Source of the DNA: Bordetella parapertussis
GTDB lineage: Bacteria; Pseudomonadota; Gammaproteobacteria; Burkholderiales; Burkholderiaceae_B
Assembly: GCA_945883615.1 (NCBI GenBank)
Contig: CAMCYB010000014.1
Span: forward strand, 1 to 40,668
DNA length: 40,668 nt
Reading direction: 5' to 3'
Below are positions 1 to 7,889 of the stretch, piece by piece. Each line of letters opens with the position of its first letter. The stretch's first letter is position 1. A model generated the notes under the pieces. That model saw nothing but the letters and a program-made list of their open reading frames with translations. It was not told the origin of the DNA and searched no databases. The position numbers and the translations under genes were made by a program.

Positions 1-348
1 AAGGGCGCAGTACCCTGATTCGGGGTGCTAAACGGGCTAAAATGCCCAAATATCTGTCCATATTGGGCAAAAAAGTAAATATTATTGAATCAGTAAATTT
101 CTACCGCGGAAATTTCCGCTTTAAACCGACTTATTCAGACCTTCCTTAAGATATATTTTTTAAACATGCCTTTGAACAAAATTTATGACTCATTATAAAG
201 CCTTGTTTTAAGTTATGACAACGGTCAGCTTTGTTTTTGGTTCTTTTTAAAAGTAATCAAATGGTCGGTTTTAAATGTTTAATACTGGGGTAACCTTTAA
301 CCCTCACAATGCATTACGTTTTAATGCATTACGTTTAATAGGAACGAA
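1..348. other. AT-rich upstream region, no confident gene
   Basis: No recognisable gene lies in this stretch. One plus-strand frame is open from the window edge to a TAA at 147-149 and would encode about 48 residues ending in PTYSDLP; it could be the tail of an upstream gene, but I do not recognise it. A 14-bp perfect palindrome GCGGAAATTTCCGC lies at 106-119 inside that frame. A second imperfect hairpin spans about 44-69 (GCCCAAATAT / ATATTGGGC) but is followed by A residues, so it is not a plus-strand terminator. The rest, 150-307, is AT-rich and presumably carries the promoter of the amidase gene, though I see no convincing -35/-10 pair. Confidence 0.5.
308..336. repeat. Two-copy 15-bp tandem repeat with palindromic core
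   Basis: AATGCATTACGTTT occurs at 308-321 and again at 323-336, a 15-bp period. Each copy contains the perfect 8-bp palindrome AATGCATT. The second copy ends just before the AGGA ribosome-binding site of the amidase gene, so it lies in the 5' untranslated region or promoter. Confidence 0.8.
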
Positions 349-1155
349 ATGAAATTAAACGTCCGAGTTGCGGCCATTCAAATGGTTTCAACTGATGATT
401 TGGCTGAAAACCTAAATAAAGCACAATCATTCATTCATCAGGCCGCCCGTGAGGGCGCACAGCTTATTGTTTTGCCTGAGTATTTTTGTATGATGGGCTT
501 GCGAGACCATGACAAATTAGTCATAGCAGAGTCTTTGGGCGATGGCCCCATTCAAACCTTTTTAAGCAATCTAGCAAAAGATTTAGGCGTTTGGATTGGT
601 GGCGGTTCAATTCCTATTAAATCTAACAACCCTGAAAAGATTTTAAATACACATCTTGTTTTTAACGATCAAGGTGAAAATATATGTCAGTACAACAAGA
701 TTCATTTATTTAGTTTTGAGCGCGGTGAAGAAAAGTACGATGAATCTAAAACCATCGTTGCAGGTCAATACCCCGTTGTGTTTGAAGGACCAGTGGGCAA
801 AACAGGTATATCAATATGTTATGACTTACGGTTTCCGGAAATATATCGGGCAATGGGCACGGTAAATCTTATATTGGTTCCCTCGGCTTTTACCTACACA
901 ACAGGTAAAGCGCATTGGGAAGTTTTATTAAGAGCTCGCGCCATTGAAAATCAATGCTATGTATTAGCGCCTGCCCAAGGTGGTACTCACACGAATGGTC
1001 GCAAAACGTGGGGCCACTCAATGTTAATTGACCCTTGGGGTGACGTGATAGCGCAATTAGATGAAGGGCCCGGTGTGGTCAGTGGCACCATTGATTTCGA
1101 CTGTATCGAAAACATTCGTCAGGCATTACCGGCACTTAAACACCGCGTTCTTTAG
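349..1155 (+). CDS. Nitrilase-superfamily carbon-nitrogen hydrolase (amidase)
   Basis: A 268-residue cytosolic amidase of the carbon-nitrogen hydrolase superfamily. The catalytic triad is visible: Glu44 in LPEYF, Lys117 in YNKIHLF and Cys157 in ISICYDLRFPE. The sequence most resembles the Nit1/Nit2 branch, which in characterised members hydrolyses deaminated glutathione or omega-amides such as alpha-ketoglutaramate; the substrate here is inference. The length is normal for that branch. The ATG at 349 is supported by AGGA at 340-343 with a short spacer. tldD follows after 62 bp on the same strand, so co-transcription is plausible. The family call is firm; the exact substrate is not. Confidence 0.9.
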   Translation: MKLNVRVAAIQMVSTDDLAENLNKAQSFIHQAAREGAQLIVLPEYFCMMGLRDHDKLVIAESLGDGPIQTFLSNLAKDLGVWIGGGSIPIKSNNPEKILNTHLVFNDQGENICQYNKIHLFSFERGEEKYDESKTIVAGQYPVVFEGPVGKTGISICYDLRFPEIYRAMGTVNLILVPSAFTYTTGKAHWEVLLRARAIENQCYVLAPAQGGTHTNGRKTWGHSMLIDPWGDVIAQLDEGPGVVSGTIDFDCIENIRQALPALKHRVL

Positions 1156-1217
1156 CGGGTATCAGCTCAAATAACAATCAATCGTTGTAACCTAGTCATA
1201 ATCAAACTTTAAATTTT

Positions 1218-2690
1218 ATGCGAATGAGTATGAACCCAGCTTTATCTGCCCTGTCATCTATTGAAACCGCGCAATCACTGTTGCTAGACCCTTGGGGTTT
1301 AAAGCATGACCACCTTGATCGTGCGCTCGGTGAAATTTTTGATCATCGCATTGATTATGCCGACATCTATTTTCAATATACCCGTAGCGAAGGTTGGAAT
1401 TTAGAAGAGGGTATTGTCAAAACAGGTAGTTTCTCTATTGAGCAGGGTGTCGGTGTTCGTGCCATTTCAGGTGAAAAAACAGCGTTTGCCTACTCAGACA
1501 CGCTGTCGCTTGATGCGTTGATGAATGCATCTCGTTCGGTGCGTGAAATAGGTCGTCAAGGCCAATCGCGGCAAGTGCCCACTTCGTTGCGGTCAAAAAC
1601 AAAGGGGCGCGCTTTGTATGCCCCCATTGACCCTTTGGCTACGTTAGATGCGACTGAAAAAGTTCAGCTCTTAGAGCGCTTAGAAAAAAAAGCTCGACAG
1701 CGCGACCCACACGTGGTGCAAGTCATGGCGAGTTTGGGTATGGAATATGACGTAATTATGGTGTTCGGTAGCGATGGTCGCTTAGCGGCCGATGTCCGCC
1801 CCTTGGTGCGATTGTCTTTGAATGTCATTGTTGAGCGCGATGGTCGCCGTGAAAGTGGTCATGCGGGTGGGGGGGGTCGTACAGGGTTAGCCTACTTTGA
1901 TGAAAGCATTCTTGACCAATATGTTGCCCAGGCTGTTGACGAAGCTTTGATCAACCTTGATGCCAAACCTGCCCCAGCGGGTGAAATGTCTGTTGTGCTG
2001 GGTGCCGGTTGGCCCGGCATTCTCTTACACGAAGCGGTAGGTCATGGCTTAGAGGGCGACTTTAACCGTAAAGGTTCTAGTGTTTTTTCAGGGCGAGTGG
2101 GGCAGCGTGTCGCAGCCAAGGGGGTCACTGTGGTTGATGATGGCACCATTGCCGATCGTCGCGGTTCGCTCAATATTGATGATGAAGGTAACCAAACACA
2201 ACGTAATGTGTTGATAGAAGACGGTATCTTGAAAGGTTATTTACAAGATTCGCATAACGCGCGTTTGATGAAAACAGCCCCGACGGGAAATGGCCGTCGT
2301 GAGTCGTTTGCTCATTTGCCGATGCCGCGTATGACCAATACATTTATGTTGGGTGGCAAAGATTCGCCCAAAGAAATTATCGCCTCTGTCAAGAAAGGCT
2401 TGTATGCCGCTAATTTTGGGGGTGGGCAAGTTGACATCACGAGCGGTAAATTTGTGTTTTCAGCGTCTGAAGCCTACATGATCGAAAATGGTCGCATCAC
2501 TTACCCTGTGAAGGGTGCCACATTAATTGGTAATGGCCCAGACGCTTTGACACGGGTTTCAATGATCGGTGACGACATGAAGCTCGATAGTGGTGTGGGA
2601 ACATGCGGTAAAGAAGGCCAAAGCGTACCAGTGGGCGTCGGTATGCCAACGATTCGCATCGATGGCTTGACTGTGGGTGGTACGGCTTAA
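1218..2690 (+). CDS. tldD: Metalloprotease TldD
   Basis: A 490-residue member of the TldD/PmbA (U62) family, close to the usual length of about 481. In characterised members TldD works with TldE/PmbA as a cytosolic heterodimeric zinc protease that processes modified peptides and degrades unfolded peptides. The metal motif HEAVGH is at residues 271-276, followed by [11 protein letters not shown], and a conserved Cys lies near residue 463 in [10 protein letters not shown]. The partner pmbA is not in the window. The start is not well fixed: ATGs at 1218, 1224 and 1230 are in frame, and none has a strong ribosome-binding site. The aroG leader begins 24 bp after the stop codon. Confidence 0.95.
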   Translation: MRMSMNPALSALSSIETAQSLLLDPWGLKHDHLDRALGEIFDHRIDYADIYFQYTRSEGWNLEEGIVKTGSFSIEQGVGVRAISGEKTAFAYSDTLSLDALMNASRSVREIGRQGQSRQVPTSLRSKTKGRALYAPIDPLATLDATEKVQLLERLEKKARQRDPHVVQVMASLGMEYDVIMVFGSDGRLAADVRPLVRLSLNVIVERDGRRESGHAGGGGRTGLAYFDESILDQYVAQAVDEALINLDAKPAPAGEMSVVLGAGWPGILLHEAVGHGLEGDFNRKGSSVFSGRVGQRVAAKGVTVVDDGTIADRRGSLNIDDEGNQTQRNVLIEDGILKGYLQDSHNARLMKTAPTGNGRRESFAHLPMPRMTNTFMLGGKDSPKEIIASVKKGLYAANFGGGQVDITSGKFVFSASEAYMIENGRITYPVKGATLIGNGPDALTRVSMIGDDMKLDSGVGTCGKEGQSVPVGVGMPTIRIDGLTVGGTA

Positions 2691-2714
2691 CGTTTTTTGT
2701 GTTAAATTAAATTT

Positions 2715-2798
2715 ATGAAAATTATTCCTACACGATTCTGGTTCTATTTTTATGGTTTTCCCCTCAACCTGGCGGAGAATCGGTTACGCGCACTGTAA
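2715..2798 (+). CDS. Aromatic-rich leader peptide of aroG
   Basis: A 27-codon reading frame from ATG 2715 to TAA 2796-2798. It encodes MKIIPTRFWFYFYGFPLN followed by LAENRLRAL. Seven of the eight residues at positions 8-15 are aromatic (Phe, Trp, Phe, Tyr, Phe, Tyr, then Gly, Phe), which is far beyond chance and exactly what a leader for an aromatic amino acid gene should look like. It lies directly upstream of a rho-independent terminator and of DAHP synthase, so its translation speed probably senses charged tRNA-Phe, tRNA-Tyr and tRNA-Trp. Weak point: no obvious Shine-Dalgarno sequence precedes the ATG (only AAATTAAATTT), so initiation may be weak or the transcript start very close. Too short for routine gene callers. 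Confidence 0.85.
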   Translation: MKIIPTRFWFYFYGFPLNLAENRLRAL

Positions 2799-2847
2799 AG
2801 TAAAACCGAATCGAACAAACCGCCAGCTTAACTGGCGGTTTTTTTTT
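2769..2847 (+). promoter_or_regulatory. Transcription attenuator (antiterminator/terminator switch) of aroG
   Basis: Two mutually exclusive pairings can be read. CTGGCGG at 2769-2775, inside the leader peptide frame, is complementary to CCGCCAG at 2820-2826. The same CCGCCAG is also the 5' arm of the terminator, whose 3' arm CTGGCGG is at 2832-2838. A nested stem TCGGTT 2780-2785 with AACCGA 2804-2809 would strengthen the antiterminator. A ribosome stalled on the aromatic codons (2736-2759) would leave 2769-2775 free and favour read-through. A ribosome reaching the stop at 2796 would cover the nested stem and leave the terminator free to form. The logic matches known trp and pheA attenuators; function here is inferred. 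Confidence 0.82.
2818..2847 (+). terminator. Rho-independent terminator (attenuator) before aroG
   Basis: Perfect 9-bp stem AACCGCCAG (2818-2826) with CTGGCGGTT (2832-2840), a 5-nt loop, and a run of nine T residues at 2839-2847. It lies 42 bp upstream of the aroG start codon and after the leader peptide stop, so it acts on the aroG transcript rather than only ending tldD. Confidence 0.93.
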
Positions 2848-2888
2848 AACTTATTAAAACTAAATGATTGGCCACTCAGGAGCACTTC

Positions 2889-3962
2889 GTGTCACACAAT
2901 ACTGACGATTTAAGAATTCGAGAAATAAAAGAACTCACCCCACCCTCGCACACGATGCAAGAATTACCCACATCAGAGCACGTTGCAAAGGTTGTGTATC
3001 AGTCGCGTCAGGCTTTGCATCGTATTTTGCATGGCATGGATGACCGCTTGGCCGTCGTGATTGGCCCATGTTCAATTCATGACCCTGTCGCCGCGCATGA
3101 GTATGCCACTCACTTAAAAGCGTTGCGTGACGAGTTGAAAGATGATCTTGAAATCGTGATGCGCGTCTACTTTGAAAAACCTCGAACAACCGTCGGTTGG
3201 AAAGGTCTAATCAACGACCCCGACATGGATGGTAGCTTCCAAATTAATAAAGGCCTGCGTCTTGCACGCAAGGTTCTCATTGATGTAAACGAGCTGGGTT
3301 TGCCTGCAGGTTGTGAGTTTCTAGACATGATCACACCGCAGTTCATTGCTGACTTAGTGTCTTGGGGTGCTATCGGTGCGCGTACCACTGAAAGCCAGGT
3401 GCATCGCGAGCTGGCCTCTGGTTTGTCGTGCCCAGTCGGTTTCAAAAATGGTACAGATGGCAATATTCGTATTGCAGTTGACGCCATGAAGGCCGCTTCA
3501 CAGCCACATCACTTTTTATCGGTCACAAAAGGCGGTCACTCTGCCATCGTGTCAACCGAGGGTAATGAAGATTGTCACGTTATTTTGCGAGGCGGAAAAA
3601 CCCCAAATTACGATGTTGCGAGCGTTCAAAATGCCTGTGATGAGTTAGCAAAAGCAGGTTTAGCGCAACGCATAATGATTGATGCCAGTCATGCCAATAG
3701 CCTGAAGAAACCTGAAAATCAACCTGCTGTTTGCGATGATATTGCTCAGCAAATTGCAGCGGGTGACACGCGAATTGTGGGTGTTATGGTGGAAAGCCAC
3801 CTCGTGGCGGGTCGTCAAGACCATGTGCAAGGCCAGCCTTTAACATACGGTCAAAGCATTACCGATGGGTGTATTGATTGGAATACGTCAGAAGCGGTTT
3901 TAAGAGGGTTGGCAAAAGCCGTCAGTCAGCGCCGCCGTATCTTATTAACCTCAGGAAAGTAA
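2889..3962 (+). CDS. aroG: 3-deoxy-7-phosphoheptulonate (DAHP) synthase, AroG type
   Basis: Condenses phosphoenolpyruvate and erythrose 4-phosphate, the first step of the shikimate pathway to Phe, Tyr and Trp. The protein is class I (AroF/G/H): GPCSIHD begins at residue 59, followed by GARTTESQVHRELASGLS, VGFKNGTDG and GVMVESHL, matching E. coli AroG closely from memory. The frame is open from a TTG at 2868, but GTG 2889 is the better start: AGGAG at 2878-2882 lies six bases upstream, and the protein then begins MSHNTDDLRIREIKEL, aligning with the AroG N-terminus, at 357 residues (E. coli about 350). Preceded by an attenuator with an aromatic leader peptide. Which amino acid feeds back on the enzyme cannot be told from this reading. 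Confidence 0.96.
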   Translation: MSHNTDDLRIREIKELTPPSHTMQELPTSEHVAKVVYQSRQALHRILHGMDDRLAVVIGPCSIHDPVAAHEYATHLKALRDELKDDLEIVMRVYFEKPRTTVGWKGLINDPDMDGSFQINKGLRLARKVLIDVNELGLPAGCEFLDMITPQFIADLVSWGAIGARTTESQVHRELASGLSCPVGFKNGTDGNIRIAVDAMKAASQPHHFLSVTKGGHSAIVSTEGNEDCHVILRGGKTPNYDVASVQNACDELAKAGLAQRIMIDASHANSLKKPENQPAVCDDIAQQIAAGDTRIVGVMVESHLVAGRQDHVQGQPLTYGQSITDGCIDWNTSEAVLRGLAKAVSQRRRILLTSGK

Positions 3963-4040
3963 GGGCTATTTCGGGTTTTTACCCTTCCATTATTGGTCAT
4001 AGATCGGGTATGGTTGAATCTTATTATTTACGAGGCTGCT

Positions 4041-5540
4041 ATGAACTCACCTGTTGAACAAGCATTTGTTCGAAATAGCCCTTCGGTCGGTGCAGATGAA
4101 CTATTAATCGCGCTGAAAGGGGTGTTACCACTTCACTGTATTTTGAGCCGAGATGAACAACTTCGCCCCTATGAGTGCGATGGTTTGTCTTTGTATCGAC
4201 AAAAGCCAATGGTGGTGGTTTTGCCTGAAACAGAAGTGCAGATTCAGGCAGTTCTTCGTATTTGTAAAAGTCTAAATGTTCCCGTGGTCGCACGCGGCGC
4301 AGGTACTGGGCTCTCGGGCGGCGCCATGCCACATGCACAAGGTGTTTTGTTAGGCTTGGCTAAATTTAATCGCATTAAATCAATTGACTCCGAAGCAGCC
4401 ACTGCTGTGGTTGAGCCAGGGGTACGTAATCTGGCTGTATCAGAAGCTGCCGCCCCTTTTGGGTTGTACTACGCGCCTGACCCATCAAGTCAAATCGCTT
4501 GCACCATTGGCGGCAATATCGCTGAAAATTCGGGTGGCGTGCATTGCTTAAAGTATGGCCTCACGATTCATAATGTTTTAAAGGTTCGCGTCATCACCAT
4601 GAGTGGCGACATCATTGAGCTAGGCTCTGAAGCACCCGATGCACCGGGGCCTGATCTGTTGTCTGTATTTATAGGCTCTGAGGGTATGCTGGGTGTGGTT
4701 ACTGAGGTAACTTTGCGCTTATTGCCAAAGCCCGTTTTGGCGCAGGTCGTCATGGCTAGTTTTGATGATGTTGAGAAAGCAGGTGATGCGGTTGCAAAAA
4801 TCATTGGCGCAGGCATCATTCCGGCTGGCCTTGAAATGATGGACCAACGCGCAACGCAAATGGTTGAGCCCTTTGTCAAAGCCGGTTATGACACTGAAGC
4901 CAAAGCTATTTTGTTGTGTGAGTCTGATGGTACCGTGCAAGAAGTCAGTGATGAAATCGCTCGTATGGAAGTCGTTTTTCAAGAGGCGGGCGCAACACGC
5001 ATGCAAACCTCTAAAAGCGAGAAAGAGCGCCTGCTATTTTGGGCCGGTCGTAAAAATGCTTTTCCTGCTGCAGGCCGAGTATCGCCTGATTACTACTGTA
5101 TGGATGGCACCATTCCACGTCGTCATTTAGCACGTGTCTTAACGGCCATTACCGAAATGGAAGCGACCTACAATTTACGTTGTGCCAACGTGTTTCATGC
5201 GGGTGATGGCAATTTACACCCTTTAATTATGTTTGATTCAAACATTCCTGACGAAGTTAAACGCGCTGAAGATTTCGGTGCTGCCATACTCGAGCTGTCA
5301 GTTGAAGTGGGTGGCACCATCACGGGCGAGCATGGTGTTGGTTTAGAAAAAATCAATCAAATGTGTGTGCAGTTTTCACGCGACGAATTAGATAGTTTCT
5401 TAGCCGTTAAGCGCGCCTTTGACCCCGACTGCTTGTTAAACCCAGAAAAAGTTATACCGACTTTGGCGCGCTGTGCTGAATACGGAAAAATGCATATTCA
5501 CGGTGGTAAATTGCCGTTTTCTGACATTCCACGGTTTTAA
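4041..5540 (+). CDS. glcD: Glycolate oxidase subunit GlcD (FAD-linked)
   Basis: The FAD-binding catalytic subunit of the three-part glycolate oxidase, which oxidises glycolate to glyoxylate and passes electrons to the respiratory chain. It has a PCMH-type FAD domain with ARGAGTGLSGGAMP and DPSSQIACTIGGNIAENSGG, and a C-terminal FAD-oxidase domain with NVFHAGDGNLHP and GEHGVGLEK. The frame is open from a TTG at 3993, but ATG 4041 has GAGG at 4032-4035 and gives 499 residues, the family length. It is the first gene of glcDEF; its TAA shares a base with the glcE ATG. D-lactate dehydrogenases are related, but the glcE and glcF neighbours settle the call. Confidence 0.95.
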   Translation: MNSPVEQAFVRNSPSVGADELLIALKGVLPLHCILSRDEQLRPYECDGLSLYRQKPMVVVLPETEVQIQAVLRICKSLNVPVVARGAGTGLSGGAMPHAQGVLLGLAKFNRIKSIDSEAATAVVEPGVRNLAVSEAAAPFGLYYAPDPSSQIACTIGGNIAENSGGVHCLKYGLTIHNVLKVRVITMSGDIIELGSEAPDAPGPDLLSVFIGSEGMLGVVTEVTLRLLPKPVLAQVVMASFDDVEKAGDAVAKIIGAGIIPAGLEMMDQRATQMVEPFVKAGYDTEAKAILLCESDGTVQEVSDEIARMEVVFQEAGATRMQTSKSEKERLLFWAGRKNAFPAAGRVSPDYYCMDGTIPRRHLARVLTAITEMEATYNLRCANVFHAGDGNLHPLIMFDSNIPDEVKRAEDFGAAILELSVEVGGTITGEHGVGLEKINQMCVQFSRDELDSFLAVKRAFDPDCLLNPEKVIPTLARCAEYGKMHIHGGKLPFSDIPRF

Positions 5541-6649
5541 TGATGATGAATTATTCACTCAGTCATATGGCTGAAAAAGTCTTGGCTGCTCGCAATAGTT
5601 TGAAGCCTATTCGTATTCGTGGTGGTGGTAGTAAAGCGTTTTACGGCAACCCAGATGTAGATTTGCAAGAGGGTTGTGTCAACCTTGATATGTCGAGCTT
5701 AAAAGGCATTGTCACGTACGAGCCTAGCGAGTTGGTGTTAACGGCTATGGCGGGTACCCCTTTAAACGAAATCAAAGCCGTTTTGGCTCAATCAGATCAA
5801 ATGTTACCGTTTGATCCGCCAGAGTTTAGTGACCAGGCGACGATTGGTGGTTGTGTGGCAGCGGGGTTATCTGGCCCCAACAGTTTTTCAGCTGGGCCAA
5901 TTAGGCATTATGTCTTGGGTACGCAATTGCTTGACGCAGAAGGGCGCATTTTGACCTTTGGCGGCGAAGTCATGAAAAACGTTGCAGGCTATGACATACC
6001 GCGTTTATTGACCGGTTCAATGGGTATTTTTGGTGCCATTGTGCGCGTGTCAATTAAAGTCATGCCAGTGATGCGCTGCGATCAAACCTTACAGGTTGAC
6101 ATGACGCAATCGCAAGCACTTGAGCGTTGTAAAGGGCTGCGGGCGCTTGCTTTACCTATTAAATGTGTGGCGTGGTTACCAAACAGTCAAGATTCAAATG
6201 GCAAATTGTCGATCCGACTTGCTGGCGCCGAACCGGCTGTGACACATGCGATTGAAACGCTGGGTGGCGACGTTTTAGCGGCTGATTTAGCGACCCAGTG
6301 GTGGCACGATTTTAGAGAACAGCGTTTTGATTTTTTTGCAAATAAAACTGTTTGGCGTTTAGCCGTTGCTGCTAATACACCTGATCTTAACTTAGGCCCC
6401 ACTGCGCTTGATTTGGCCGGTGAGGTGCGCTGGGTGGCCGCTGATGTTGATCCGCAAACAATGCGCGACGCAGCTACCAGAGCCCGTGGTCATGCAACAT
6501 TATTTAAACGTGAACAACCTGACCAATGCCCAGCAGATGGGGTGTTTCAACCATTGTCAGCCGACATTCACCAAATTGTTAAACGCTTAAAACACGAGTT
6601 TGATCCCCATGGGTTGTTTAACCCGGGTCGATTGGTTTTGGGTTTGTGA
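5540..6649 (+). CDS. glcE: Glycolate oxidase subunit GlcE (FAD-binding)
   Basis: The second FAD-binding subunit of glycolate oxidase, 369 residues against about 350 in E. coli. It carries one FAD_binding_4-type domain: IRGGGSKAFYG near the N-terminus, TIGGCVAAGLSGPNSFSAG in the middle and VMKNVAGYDIPRLLTGSMG after it; the C-terminal catalytic lobe is short, as usual for GlcE. Translation probably couples to glcD, because the ATG at 5540 overlaps the last base of the glcD stop. Two further in-frame ATGs follow immediately (5543, 5546), so the exact first residue is uncertain. The protein ends FNPGRLVLGL, typical of the family. Confidence 0.94.
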   Translation: MMMNYSLSHMAEKVLAARNSLKPIRIRGGGSKAFYGNPDVDLQEGCVNLDMSSLKGIVTYEPSELVLTAMAGTPLNEIKAVLAQSDQMLPFDPPEFSDQATIGGCVAAGLSGPNSFSAGPIRHYVLGTQLLDAEGRILTFGGEVMKNVAGYDIPRLLTGSMGIFGAIVRVSIKVMPVMRCDQTLQVDMTQSQALERCKGLRALALPIKCVAWLPNSQDSNGKLSIRLAGAEPAVTHAIETLGGDVLAADLATQWWHDFREQRFDFFANKTVWRLAVAANTPDLNLGPTALDLAGEVRWVAADVDPQTMRDAATRARGHATLFKREQPDQCPADGVFQPLSADIHQIVKRLKHEFDPHGLFNPGRLVLGL

Positions 6650-6659
6650 GAAAAGTGAT

Positions 6660-7889
6660 ATGCAAACAAATTTAACCCCTGCGCTTCAAAGTTCACTTTT
6701 GGGTCAAGAAATTGACGATATTTTGCGCAAGTGTGTGCATTGTGGTTTTTGTACTGCAACGTGCCCCACTTACCAAATTTTGGGTGACGAGTTAGACAGC
6801 CCACGCGGCCGTATTTATCTTATTAAAGAGATGGCTGAAGGGCGCGGTGCCACCCGTGAAACGCAAACCCACCTAGATAAATGTTTAACCTGTCGCAATT
6901 GTGAAACCACCTGCCCGTCGGGTGTTCAATATGGCCATCTAATTGATTTGGGTCGTCAAATGATTGACGAGCAGGTCAAGCGCCCATTGGGTGAACGTCT
7001 GATGCGAACCGCCTTAAAAAAAGGTTTGACCTCACCACTATTTCCAGTGGCCTATCGAGTAGGTCAGTCTGTTCGTGAGTTTTTACCTGAATCGATTAAG
7101 CGCAAAGTTGTGGCTCGCAGAGAAGCCGGCGTGTTACCTGAGGTTAAGTATCACTCACGACAAGTCATTTTGCTGGCGGGTTGCGCGCAGCCGGGCATGC
7201 TACCTTCAATTGATGCGGCCACGATTAGAGTTTTAAATCGTTTGGGTATCGGCGCAAAGACTATTCCTGGTTCAGGTTGCTGTGGTGCTTTAAGCTTTCA
7301 CTTAGACGACCAAGAGACGGGCTTAAAGAATATGAGAGCCAACATCGATGCATGGTTGCCTTTAATTGAATCAGGCCAAGTCGAAGCGATTGTGATGAAT
7401 GCATCGGGGTGTGGCGCAACGGTTCGCGAGTATGGCCATCACCTTCGCCACGATGTGAACTATGCTGTTAAAGCGCGTCGCATCAGTGAAAAAGTTCTCG
7501 ATATTGCAGAAATCGTTGCGCCAATGGCGCTTGAACTTAAAGCGCAACTTGACCCCAATAAGTTACCTAAGACGTCTGCATTTCACCCACCTTGCACCTT
7601 GCAACATTGGCAAGGTTTAAAGCCTCAATCTGAAAAGTTATTCACAGATTTGGGTTTGTCGTTAGCACCATTTAACGAAACACATTTATGTTGTGGTTCT
7701 GCTGGTGCTTATTCGGTGCTGCAACCTGAAATTTCAACGCAGTTGCGAGATCGCAAGCTGGGTCATATTGCAAAAACAAAGGCCGATGTGATTTTGTCAT
7801 CAAACATCGGTTGTATTGGTCATTTGCAATCAGGCACAGACACACCCGTGCGCCATTGGGTAGAAGTCATCGATGCATCGTTAACATAG
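6660..7889 (+). CDS. glcF: Glycolate oxidase iron-sulfur subunit GlcF
   Basis: The iron-sulfur subunit that carries electrons from GlcDE towards the quinone pool. Two ferredoxin-type 4Fe-4S motifs are present: Cys25, 28, 31 and 35 (CVHCGFCTATCP) and Cys75, 78, 81 and 85 (CLTCRNCETTCP). Two CCG-type domains follow, with GSGCCGALSFH and HLCCGSAGAYS. I choose ATG 6660, ten bases after the glcE stop, giving 409 residues (E. coli about 407); the longer frame from 6600 would run 50 bases into glcE. The gene ends at 7889 with TAG directly abutting the stop codon of convergent pntB, leaving no room for a terminator between them. Confidence 0.95.
   Translation: MQTNLTPALQSSLLGQEIDDILRKCVHCGFCTATCPTYQILGDELDSPRGRIYLIKEMAEGRGATRETQTHLDKCLTCRNCETTCPSGVQYGHLIDLGRQMIDEQVKRPLGERLMRTALKKGLTSPLFPVAYRVGQSVREFLPESIKRKVVARREAGVLPEVKYHSRQVILLAGCAQPGMLPSIDAATIRVLNRLGIGAKTIPGSGCCGALSFHLDDQETGLKNMRANIDAWLPLIESGQVEAIVMNASGCGATVREYGHHLRHDVNYAVKARRISEKVLDIAEIVAPMALELKAQLDPNKLPKTSAFHPPCTLQHWQGLKPQSEKLFTDLGLSLAPFNETHLCCGSAGAYSVLQPEISTQLRDRKLGHIAKTKADVILSSNIGCIGHLQSGTDTPVRHWVEVIDASLT

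Noticed and set aside
44..69. Hairpin GCCCAAATAT / ATATTGGGC as a terminator
   Set aside because: It is followed by A residues on the plus strand and lacks a clear T-tract on the minus strand.
3959..3990. AAGGG...CCCTT after aroG as a terminator
   Set aside because: The stem is only five base pairs with a 16-base loop and no T-run follows.
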